DNA from: Saccoglossus kowalevskii
Taxonomy: Eukaryota; Hemichordata; Enteropneusta; Harrimaniidae
Direction of reading: 5' to 3'
Assembly: GCF_000003605.2 (NCBI RefSeq)
Contig: NW_003152255.1
Span: forward strand, 164,535-187,227
Length of the DNA stretch: 22,693 nucleotides
Part shown: piece after piece, positions 1 through 8,677 of the stretch
Position numbering within the stretch: position 1 is the stretch's first letter
Layout of the letters: every line of letters starts with the position of its first letter
Notes under the pieces: model-generated
What the model saw: only the letters and a program-made list of their open reading frames with translations
Database searches by the model: none
Told to the model about the DNA's origin: nothing
Position numbers and translations under genes: made by a program

Positions 1-172
1 AATACGACTTATTTCGACCATATATACACCTCTGTCATTTATGCAAGAACATGCTATAATAATCAAGCAAATAAGTTAGTCTAGCATTGTAACTGTAATT
101 ATACTTTCCAACAGTATAGTACAAAGCAAAAAGTAAAGTTAGCAAACTTCAAGACAAAAGAAAATGACTCAC
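1..172 (-). other. MsrB intron 2, 5' part
   Basis: This is AT-rich sequence downstream of the exon 2 donor (GTGAGT at 172-167, minus strand). No further MsrB exon was recognised before the window edge, so the catalytic exons must lie further left. Confidence 0.6.
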
Positions 173-284
173 CTTTCTGTTCCATGCTCTTGGGTTACAT
201 AATACTGCATAGAGCTAAGTTCTAGCTTTAACTTTTCCTTTTTCATGTAGGACATTCCACCTTCTCCTGTGTCTGGTAACTTAT
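173..284 (-). CDS. MSRB: MsrB (methionine-R-sulfoxide reductase B) coding exon 2, partial gene
   Basis: Seen: read on the minus strand, this 112-bp exon has a pyrimidine-rich acceptor (TTCTTTCTCTTAG) and a consensus donor (AAAG/GTGAGT), and is open in one frame as 36 full codons flanked by split codons. It ends in LELSSMQYYVTQEHGTE, which matches the start of the MsrB/SelR domain (family pattern: Leu, then QY or QF, VTxEKGTE). Known: MsrB reduces the R epimer of methionine sulfoxide in proteins, using a catalytic Cys or Sec and, in most members, a CxxC zinc site. Those residues lie later in the domain and would be encoded left of position 1, so activity cannot be judged here. The upstream part (KLPDTGEGGMSYMKKEKLK) is a lysine-rich linker of no recognised function. 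The exon joins exon 1 (6492-6588) in phase 1 to form a GAT codon. The family call is firm from the QYYVTQEHGTE block; the subtype is not. Confidence 0.83.
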
Positions 285-442
285 CTAAGAGAAAGAATAA
301 ACAAAAGCTTGATATGAATAACGTATATTTATACTACACATGTGATTACCAGTAATAAATTTATGCTGTATTGTTTGCTATAAAATTGATGAGAGTTAAA
401 AAGATGAGCAAATTGTGAAAATGTATGTTCATGAATACTCCC

Positions 443-618
443 GTAAAATCTGTATTAGAAGCCGCATCCCTAATAGAAGTCGCACCCATTCTTTTTGAAC
501 AATTTGGAAACAAAAATTCATCATTTCTCATATGTGTAGATACTCTAATGGAAGCTGCATCCCTTCTGTTGCATTGTACCATTTCAATAGAAGTTGTGGC
601 TTCTAATACAGATTTTAC
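443..618. repeat. 176-bp MITE with 21-bp perfect terminal inverted repeats (copy 1)
   Basis: The outer 21 bases (443-463 and 598-618) are exact reverse complements, beginning GTAAAATCTGTATTAGAAG. Trimmed by two bases, the element is bordered by TA on each side (TA/AAATCTG ... CAGATTT/TA), as expected for a Tc1/mariner-type non-autonomous element. The interior repeats degenerate versions of the CTAATAGAAGTCGC motif. A second copy lies inverted at 12748-12927. Confidence 0.75.
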
Positions 619-1451
619 AGTAGTAGTTGATAAAAAGAGGAAACTGCATGATCAAATAAGTAACAAATGTAGCATACAATTGTAATATGTCTAATGAGTG
701 TATACATGCTAAATTTTATTTGATTTATTCTCAATAAAATGAATGAGAAAGTTAATAAAAACAATATTGCAGATTAATAACAATGGTAAATATAAACTAT
801 AAATGTAACCTACATCCTGAGAGATTTTTAAATAAATTCCTCAAATCATTCACAGACAAGGTACTACAGAACGCTTCAAAAGCAATTATTAATGACTTAG
901 AAGTGCCAATTGTACAAGTGATTCTTGGAACATTCTACAAACTATTTATTATGCAGATCTACTAATTAATATGCATATGTCAGACACTGATCATGTCTTG
1001 AAAGCCTTATAAATGGTTATAACAGTACCTATAATAAAAGTAAAAACTGAATCCTGTGTAAAACATTCACCTGAATAAACTCCACATCTTTGCCAGTCTG
1101 TTCGCCAAAGTTTTGTATGTATAAAACACATTTTATAAATCAAATACTATAATAATTGTTTAATAATAATTGTTTGATATTTGTTGGTGTTCTGAGGTGC
1201 TCTGGACGGGTTTTAAATTACAATTTTCTTTTCATGCACTGCTGATAAGTAAAGCTTACAGACATCCAGCAAACTTTTTCAGCGACATCTCCGTGCTAGA
1301 ACATTATTTGAACCCTTTCTTAAATTCACAGTCAATATATGTACTTACACATATATAGCCTTAGTGGAAACTACTAAAAAATACAGTACTAACAAAAAGA
1401 AAGTAAAAGTAAAAAGCAATATCTGATCATTGGCTGAGTGTGTGAGGGCGC

Positions 1452-1476
1452 TCTTCAGTGCGCAGACCACTGAAGA
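1452..1476. repeat. Perfect 9-bp inverted repeat with 7-nt loop
   Basis: TCTTCAGTG and CACTGAAGA flank CGCAGAC. It could form a compact hairpin. It lies in MsrB intron 1, and no gene or terminator context makes it functional. Confidence 0.45.
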
Positions 1477-3453
1477 CCACAAATACAAATACAAGCACAT
1501 TATCATGTTATATTTCAGTGATCAAAACACACTGCTTTTACTATTCCTCTGTCTATTACATGGAGTTGTAAAACAGTTGTCAAAGACACTATATTAAATA
1601 TATATGTTTGATATATCCTCTAAAACAAGGATATCCTGTACTTTGAATACCAATTATCACCCAGTGTGACAGCACTAGTGGCTATTATTAGAGTAATCAT
1701 TCAACCATATAAATTACCAAGTCATTGAGAATGAAAGATTACATGCTATATTTATACAAGTCACAGCAGTAGAATTGTTTACTCTTCTGATAAATGAGGA
1801 ACTGCTTTTCCACACTTGGATAAACCAGCTAACTGAGGAATGAATCATACAAGTACAAATGGAGGTACATGTAAAGTTGATCAAGCGGAATAGTTTATCA
1901 CCAGTTCCCTCCTCATTCTTTCAAATAGCCTGTCATGCCAGGTGGTCTAGGAATTTCAAAAAAATACCACAAATACTTAAGATGCTAAATGTCATACTGT
2001 TCATCAACTCAGTAAATTAACCACACAAGTAGTAATTAAATGCCTATGGTTTTAACAGCATTATAGAACAGGGGAATATTGTAAAATACTTAATTTTCAC
2101 TTGGATTTTCTTTTTGCTATTTTCGCTGAAGGGCTGATTTAATGAAAATAAAAACCAGCAAATATACCTTTTTTCCTATATTTTACATTCCACTTGTCAA
2201 AAATGAGAGAAAATAAATTCCATACGAAAGCAATAACAGAGAATTATATTTTAAAATACCCATTCCTCATATTTCATGAAAATTACCGGTAAATACATTA
2301 GTTTTCAAAAAGGTCAATTTTCCTTTCTACATGTATTTGAAAGTGTTTTTTTATGACATTACTCAATGTGAAATAAACACATATTTTGCTCAGCATTGAG
2401 GTCATTGATCATAGATCCCTGTCTGCAAATAGTCAAGGTATCATTCTCATAGAAAACATGTATGTAGGTAAAGATGGAGTTACTAGAAACTTATTCTAGA
2501 AGTACATCAATATATTTTAAACACACTTAGTGCTTTTCGACCAATCAGAATACCACATTGTGGGACTTTATATACACAAGTAAATGTCCTGTTTTTGAGT
2601 CTTGATTCGTTTTCTCAAGTCAAATCGCTTTGTTCGCAGACTTGTTGCCTTTGTTCTCATGTAATGTACCTGAGACTTTTAAGACTCGCACAACTACATG
2701 AACTCAATTGACGGTTATTGACTTTTTGGCTATTTCATTCTATGACTTTTTGTGTGAGATCATAAATATTCATAAAGTTGATCATTGTAGATCTTCTGTA
2801 CATCATCTGCTTTAATTTCAGTATGCAAACTGTATGAAAAAATGGAATTTTGAAATACTTCCGCACATGTGTACTGCATTCCCAAATTACATAACAAATG
2901 TTTGAGGATTTTTATAGGATATTTCATTTGAAAATAGGGGTGTGGTCCCCTTTCCAATTATACATTTTGTGCAAAATACTTTATAGGACTCACTCACTTA
3001 TAAAGTACAAGAATTTCTGCAAAATAATTATGTACAGCCCTCCTTCGATAACTCCTCTTGGATATAACATCCTCCCACAATAAAATGATTTGGCCTGCTG
3101 CCTTGACATATTTTTGGTAGCACTTTATATATCAGAAGAGTCCTTGTAGTCGGGCTTTATTCAATACACATGCAATATACATTAATCTAGTTTAAGCATA
3201 TTTCAACCTGACAAGTTAATAAATTAAATGTATATATGAAATATTAAATTTCACTATGCTAATAAAAGAACATTAATATTTTTGATGATAAAAAGTTACG
3301 TAAATTCTGTAGGAGTGAAAACTGTGGTTTGTTTGAAGAAGGGTCAACTTCTATACAGTCTGATTCAATTTTTTCCAAGCCAAGACAAATTTCAGGCACA
3401 TAATTATTTAATTATTTAGAGATTTTGTTGAAGCACTACTATAAACTGCCTTG

Positions 3454-3528
3454 CAGGGTTGATTCGAGTCTAACGTTTGTGTCTGAGTGAATTCAGCAGC
3501 GAGGGCGCACTGACTCGCACTGACCCTG
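3454..3528. repeat. Imperfect 17-bp inverted repeat
   Basis: CAGGGTTGATTCGAGTC (3454-3470) pairs with GACTCGCACTGACCCTG (3512-3528) at 13 of 17 positions. The left arm includes a tRNA T-loop-like TTCGAGTC, but no full tRNA can be folded around it. It may be a fragment of an old tRNA-derived SINE or of a small foldback element. Confidence 0.35.
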
Positions 3529-5227
3529 TCAGGCTATTAAAAAAAATACCACAACATTTTAGTATATGAAGACTTGCATGGATAATTTTTAACTCCTGAA
3601 TTGAATTGTTCATTTCAACAGGAATATGCAAAGTGAGTTCATAGTATTCTGCAATAAAACATGACCTACTTCCATGATTGGTAAACAAAGTGCCATACCA
3701 ATATTGATATCCAGCACAGTCAGCTTTTATCAATGCAGTCTTCCCATGTTTATGCACATAGCTAGACTATGGCAAGCACCCAAGTTTGCAAATAACATAC
3801 ACAGCACAAATTAAGTCAAGTGGAAAATCCTTACTTGCCATACCACTAAATCAATATAAAACTTGCCGGATGTCAAAGCACCAAGTTTGCATTTGTGTAG
3901 TAAATCATGTTCATTGTGACCACAACTGAACAAGCTTGTCCAGCTATTATGTGCTTTGACCTCAGCAATAAAACTATTTCAACCATAGTAATAACCAATG
4001 TTATAGATGTTACACATTTGTCTGTAAATACAGATGATAACATACATTTTTTTTATAATATTGTTGTTTGATATGTTTGTCAACACATTAGAGTATGATT
4101 TATCACAACTAAATTAAATATGTTGGTTTTGCAGCACACAAATTCTAATACACGTACATGGTGATTGTACATAAATTAACAATCAATGCACAATAGTGTA
4201 CTTAATTTTTCGCTAAATGAACACTACTTCATAATTCAAAAATATTCCCAATTCTGGTTAAATGTATTATGCTTTGGGACTTTTCAATATTTTCAACAAT
4301 ATTCAAACAACCAAATTAATTTTATCAATTTCAACCTTAAAAATGGGTGCCCACTCAAGTCTCCGAAGTTCAAATCCAATGCGAGTACACAAGTTAAGGG
4401 CAAGTAATAACAATGTTTTATTGATAATAGTGATAGAACAAACAAACAAATTTACTATGGTCTATTACTAACTCAAACAAATGTGAGTTGACATTAGTTG
4501 CTGTTTTTAAGACCTGGCCCAGATCCTTAGTGTGGGCTAACAAACGATGCATATGGTTAGCTCAGTGCCTAGTGGGAACATGTTAACAAAATACCATTGT
4601 ATTTGTTGTCCAACTGAAGGATTTACTATTATATTAATAACTATTTTCTCATATTGACATGACAATCAATGCAAGCACATCCAGAAACATTGTTATTAGT
4701 CAAGATAAGAAATTTACTGTCGATGTGACTCTGTACTACTACTTATTGTTATTTTCTGCAACTTGCACTTTTAGCATTTGCATTGTTATTGTTTTATAGA
4801 ACTAATTTAAAAAATTTATACCTTTTTGGTTACTTTACCGAGAAATTTAGAAATAATATATATATACCATATAATATTATATACATATTCTTAAATATAT
4901 ATAGTAAGTTTGGTCATCCCACAGCTCTAACTAACTGTTGTCCGAACACACTGTAGATGCCCACACAAAATTGTCTGATTTCGATATTAAAATCCGTTGG
5001 TATTGGCAATTAAATAATGGGATACGTTATCGAATAATCTGCTGCAATGACGTCATAAAATCCACTAGTATTGATAATGCCATAATATAATCGTTAATAT
5101 ATAACGTTTTTGAGAATGATTTATAAAGTACAAAGAAAAATCAATGTAACCTGTTAATCAATTACAAATTAAGTATGCAATTTTTGTGTGTGGCAACTAA
5201 TTTGTTGTTTTGTTCTTACTGTGAACA

Positions 5228-5395
5228 GAAGAAACAATGGAACATTGCAGTATGATACACTGTTTTGCTACAAAAATAACTATATTGCTCACAATGTAGC
5301 CATTGCTTTCTGTGGCAATACTTCCTATAATGTAGCTATCATGTTAGCAAAATAGTGTCTTTATACTGCAATATTGCAGTTTCATTCTTTCTTGC
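5228..5395. repeat. Foldback/MITE-like element, about 150 bp
   Basis: The arm at 5244-5270 (ATTGCAGTATGATACACTG...) and the arm at 5345-5372 are near-perfect reverse complements over about 27 bases. Weaker pairing extends outward to about 5228 and 5395. Two related blocks, CAATGTAGCCAT and TAATGTAGCTAT, lie inside the loop. No transposase is present, so it is non-autonomous. Confidence 0.55.
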
Positions 5396-5474
5396 AGCCA
5401 TAGTAATATACATATAGTACCAGTAGTATCAAATTTGAGAACAAAAAATCAAAACAACAGATGAATTAGATAGT

Positions 5475-5643
5475 TAGGGGTTAACCATTTGAAATCATGG
5501 GGGGGGGGGGTGATCAGTTCCAATTTATTTTTCATGGTTGCTTATTTGAACATTTTTATTTTTATTTCCTGCTACTTTTTTTCACCCAGTGTCTAGCTTA
5601 CAAATTTGTTTTCAACAAATGATTTCAAATGGTCAACCCCTTA
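5475..5643. repeat. 169-bp MITE-like element with a 12-G run
   Basis: The arms at 5475-5499 and 5619-5643 are reverse complements with about two mismatches (core GGTTAACCATTTGAAATCAT). Both ends abut TA dinucleotides, suggesting TA target-site duplication. An uninterrupted run of 12 G (5499-5510) follows the left arm, which makes the element a likely replication or sequencing stall site. Confidence 0.6.
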
Positions 5644-6491
5644 CATCCATTGGATTAAAAGGAACAAAGAAATTATAGAAAAATACATAATATTGGGAAA
5701 ATGTTGCTCCAAACAATAGAAGAGAACAATTATTGTGTCCAAAAGGTTAAATAAAATGGGTTAGTTGAATAATTAATGAACCTCCAACTGTAACAACAAT
5801 GTAACAAATTTAAAAAATTTGAACTCTTGTGTACCTTATATTACATATACATGTAATTTTATTTTAAATTTTAGTAATATTATTTCAGTTATATGAATGA
5901 AAAAACACACACACATTTCCCAAATATTACATAATTAAGGTCTGACCATTAGAAGAAGGTTGATGGTTAAACCATGGTGCTAAAACAGAACAAAAATATG
6001 CCAATTATTTTTTCCTTAACTTTAAGATTTTGAACTACTTTTTTTTCCAGGATGATTATGTTGCTGTTTTTTTCTGTTTTCCTCTGTCAAATGTGTGTGG
6101 TTTTGGTTCATAAATACATTTTTTATTATTCTCCGCGTACATGTTCACCCCCAAAATGTGCCCCAAAATGTCTTTGCCCTGACTTTTTAATATTAATGGG
6201 ACATTCCACATACTCGATAAATTATTGTTTGTGTAATACATGTATATACATCTTCAACAAAAGATAACAAAACATGTCGCCGTCAATAGAGATATGTTGT
6301 TTACGTTTTAATTATAACGGTACCCGGCACCCGGAAGCCACATTTTTTACATTTTGTAAACAACAGACTCGGCGAACGACCCCACTAGATAGCCAGACAC
6401 ACGACAACAGTGCGTTAAAACGTCTTTCGATTATCAGACGCTACACAAAAATATACTGCGAATACTTTTATGTGAAACAATTATACTTTAC

Positions 6492-6588
6492 CTGTGTCGT
6501 CGTCTGAGCAGGAACAGATAAATACAGGGAAAAGTGAAATATTAGAAAAAAATGTCAACAGCGAAATGCAGACGATCGGTCTTTTCAT
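6492..6588 (-). CDS. MSRB: MsrB coding exon 1: start codon and signal peptide
   Basis: Seen: the minus-strand ATG at 6588-6586 opens 32 codons plus one base, ending at a strong donor (ACACAG/GTAAAG; GT at 6491-6490). The product begins MKRPIVCISLLTFF and continues through a hydrophobic stretch to residue 26, then a short Cys/Ser patch and an Asp run (CSCSDDDT). This is a typical cleavable signal peptide, probably cut near residues 25-28. The final G joins the AT of exon 2 to give Asp in frame. Known: vertebrate MSRB3 has an ER-targeted isoform made from an alternative first exon. Inference: this is the first exon of a secretory or ER-type, MSRB3-like reductase. The exon encodes only 33 residues and is easily missed. 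A G at -3 gives a moderate start context. Alternative: an unrelated signal-peptide exon, but donor strength, phase and strand all fit MsrB. Confidence 0.74.
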
Positions 6589-6636
6589 TACGGTCCGGTA
6601 CTGCAGCGGTAGCTGAACTATTCATCCGGGGAATCT

Positions 6637-6677
6637 TAGTGTTCTCATAGATCGCGAGAACACTATGGTCTCGCGAT
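6637..6677. promoter_or_regulatory. Two interleaved inverted repeats containing CGCGAGA/TCTCGCG
   Basis: TAGTGTTCTC (6637-6646) pairs exactly with GAGAACACTA (6656-6665), and ATCGCGAGA (6651-6659) pairs exactly with TCTCGCGAT (6669-6677). Both have 9-nt spacers. The arms overlap, so only one hairpin can form at a time. The half-sites resemble the TCTCGCGAGA promoter element known from animal CpG-island promoters, to which BANP and ZBTB33 have been assigned. The site lies 49-89 bases upstream of the MsrB start codon, in its promoter or 5' leader. Confidence 0.55.
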
Positions 6678-7366
6678 ACTTGAATGAATGTGTCCATGAG
6701 TTTGTTACGATTTCGCAACTCCAGTGCTTCAGCAAAACACGCCATTTCAAAGCAGAAAGTTTTGCATGTTACTTTACAGTCGATACAAAAACTAAACAGA
6801 AAAAAACTGGGACGGGTTGTCTGAGTTGGGATCTTCTTTTGTGATCTTCTACAGGTTAGTAGAGACAGAAACTGACTTGACAAATCGTAATGAGAGAATT
6901 CTGTGCGATCCATCACAGCAGTGGTTAGGGGCAATCGAGGCGAAGGATGTTGTGTTGATAGAGTAAGATGATGATGATCCCGTTTTACGATGACCTCGGT
7001 TTTAAACTAACGCATGGTGATGTTATTGTCTGTGAATTATCAGGTAGCTCCAACGGGAGACAAGATGGCCCACACACTTTAGCATTGTACAATCTAGTAC
7101 AGGTATCAGTGGGGAGAAGTACGGTCACAGTGGTTGAGGGACTGAGATACGGTGCTTGTTGAGGTTCATTGTTCCAACTTGGTTGCAGCGCCAGTGATGG
7201 ATTATGGGAAAGTGTTAGCGAGAGAACACATCTGTGTATTACCAGTTAAAACTCTGTTATCGGTATTTGAGTCGAATTCAAGTGTTGAATTATATTCAGT
7301 TTTCATTGAATATAGTTGAAAAGTAGTAAAATATGATAAATTCACAAAATTAATTATGATTCATAT

Positions 7367-7743
7367 CAGAGGTACATTACTTGGGGTTTGTAACTACGGT
7401 GACATGATACCAAGATCCCGTCACAATCTCGCTCTCGCATAAGCGTTCCAACCCGAGGTAACTAGGATACTGGGATGTCCAGGTGGATCAAAATAGCTGC
7501 CCACGGTATGACGGATTACGAGAACTATATTTTCTGTACATTTTCGATGTATTACATTTTTCACTATGATAGCGACAAGAAAAGTTTTATTTTTTCATTA
7601 CAAACCTTGAACATTGATATGTGTCATGTCAGAAGGTCGTAGCCTCAGTCTCGCTATCTACGAGAAGAAACTTGAATGGGATCTTGACATGATGTCACCA
7701 TACAGTACTATGCGAGTTGCAAACCCCAAGTAATGTACCTCTG
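7367..7743. mobile_element. 377-bp non-autonomous DNA transposon, CAG...CTG ends, 7-bp target duplication
   Basis: The terminal 24 bases (7367-7390 and 7720-7743) are exact reverse complements, starting CAGAGGTACATTACTTGG, and weaker inverted similarity continues inward for roughly 70 bases (shared GGTGACAT and CAAGATCCC blocks). The element is flanked directly by TTCATAT at 7360-7366 and again at 7744-7750, a perfect 7-bp target-site duplication. No transposase frame is present. The superfamily is unclear: hAT and P elements usually make 8-bp duplications. It sits in the DCAF1 5' region, upstream of the coding start. Confidence 0.8.
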
Positions 7744-8567
7744 TTCATATTGATATCATTTTTTTTAAACTTAATGTCAAACCAACTATGAAGCTTCATT
7801 GGAGGCTTACGCCTATTATGTGAACAATTCAATAGTCTGAATTTGTTTAAATTTGTAAAGGATTCACCAGGATTTTGCCGTATTCTGAATTACGAATCTT
7901 TGTGAATCCACACGTGTATGATTAACACTATTCAAAGAATTGGAACACACATCCAAATGGGGAGACTGAAATGATCAGTAGTGCTTTGACGTATGGAAAA
8001 GCTTTGAAATGAAATTCTATGAGTGCTCTCAGGGTGCAAGGTTAATTAATTGCTTAGATATGCAAATTATAAAATGAATGAACAAAAGTTCTAACCTCTG
8101 TTTTTTAAATAAACTTATCACTTTCCACATACTGTGATATATTTTTCTGCCTATAAAAAGAATATTCAGTCAGAGTAGTTGACATTCAAGTATTATATAT
8201 ACCCGCTTCCTATAAATGTTTTATGAAGTATTTTATTTAAATCAAAGTACAATAACATTCATTGAATCAACGCTATTTTTATTATATTCATTCATATTAT
8301 GAACCTATTAATTGTTCATTTGGTTTTAATTTGGCTGTTTTTACTTTATCTGTGAAATTCAAAAAGATCACAACATGAAGTGAATCTGTTCAATGTTAGA
8401 ATATTTTAACTAAAACCTGATAGAATGAATCGTTTCACAGTATCTTCCTTGCATACAGACAAAACAAGTATAAAATTAAAATGTTGTACATCAGTTTTGC
8501 AAATGTTATGTGTCACATGTAACATGATGCATGCATGTTTGTTTTGTTTGTTAGAATTATCGCCAAT

Positions 8568-8677
8568 ATGACCGAACCACAGGCAGAAATTGGATCTGTT
8601 CAGGTGTTTGCTAAACTATTAGAACAATGGGAAAAAAACGTTGGAAGTGCTACATCTCCCATAGATATATTGGTTAA
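8568..8677 (+). CDS. DCAF1: DCAF1 coding exon 1 (residues 1-36)
   Basis: The exon body starts at 8555 after TTTGTTAG, leaving a 13-base 5' UTR segment before ATG. The ATG has T at -1 and A at -3 (CCAATATG), an acceptable context. The first 15 residues diverge ([10 protein letters not shown]...), then LLEQWEKN matches the family. The donor is AA/GTAAGT; phase 2. Confidence 0.93.

Larger units (their letters stand above)
285..6491 (-). other. MsrB intron 1 (6.2 kb), with decayed small transposons
   Basis: The intron runs from the GTAAAG donor at 6491 to the CTCTTAG acceptor at 285. It is AT-rich, and the short open frames inside show no recognisable protein. It contains MITE-like elements at 443-618, 5228-5395 and 5475-5643, AT-rich simple sequence around 4855-4905, an imperfect hairpin at 3454-3528 and an orphan CCAAT/TATA pair near 2543-2575. 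The stretches 620-1430, 1480-2530, 2760-3450 and 3530-4850 hold nothing I can name. The last 200 bases, near 6270-6490, become CpG-richer as the promoter is approached. Confidence 0.65.
6589..8554. promoter_or_regulatory. Divergent MsrB/DCAF1 promoter region
   Basis: The two start codons point away from each other with about 2 kb between them. CpG density is visibly higher from about 6270 to 7480 than in the introns. No TATA box sits at a convincing distance. The DCAF1 start lies 13 bases after an acceptor (TTTGTTAG at 8547-8554), so DCAF1 has at least one upstream non-coding exon somewhere in this spacer. Possible donors are GTAAGA near 6965, GTATCA near 7100 and GTAACT near 7457; I cannot choose among them. 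The spacer also contains the interleaved inverted repeats at 6637-6677 and a transposon at 7367-7743. The segment 7750-8550 is AT-rich and holds nothing recognisable. Confidence 0.55.

Noticed and set aside
1068..1130. Possible 27-bp minus-strand micro-exon (ACTGGCAAAG...ATTCAG/GTGAAT) between MsrB exons
   Set aside because: It would keep the reading frame, but the acceptor lacks a pyrimidine tract and nothing in the MsrB family calls for it.
3440..3530. tRNA-like B box (TTCGAGTC) near 3464
   Set aside because: The T-stem has a mismatch, and no matching acceptor, D or anticodon arms could be found.
3470..3757. 95-codon minus-strand frame in MsrB intron 1 as an extra exon or gene
   Set aside because: No family resemblance and no plausible splice phase with the two MsrB exons, which already join directly.
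6968..7162. 64-codon plus-strand frame in the promoter region
   Set aside because: No recognisable similarity; chance frame in CpG-richer DNA, possibly part of a 5' UTR.
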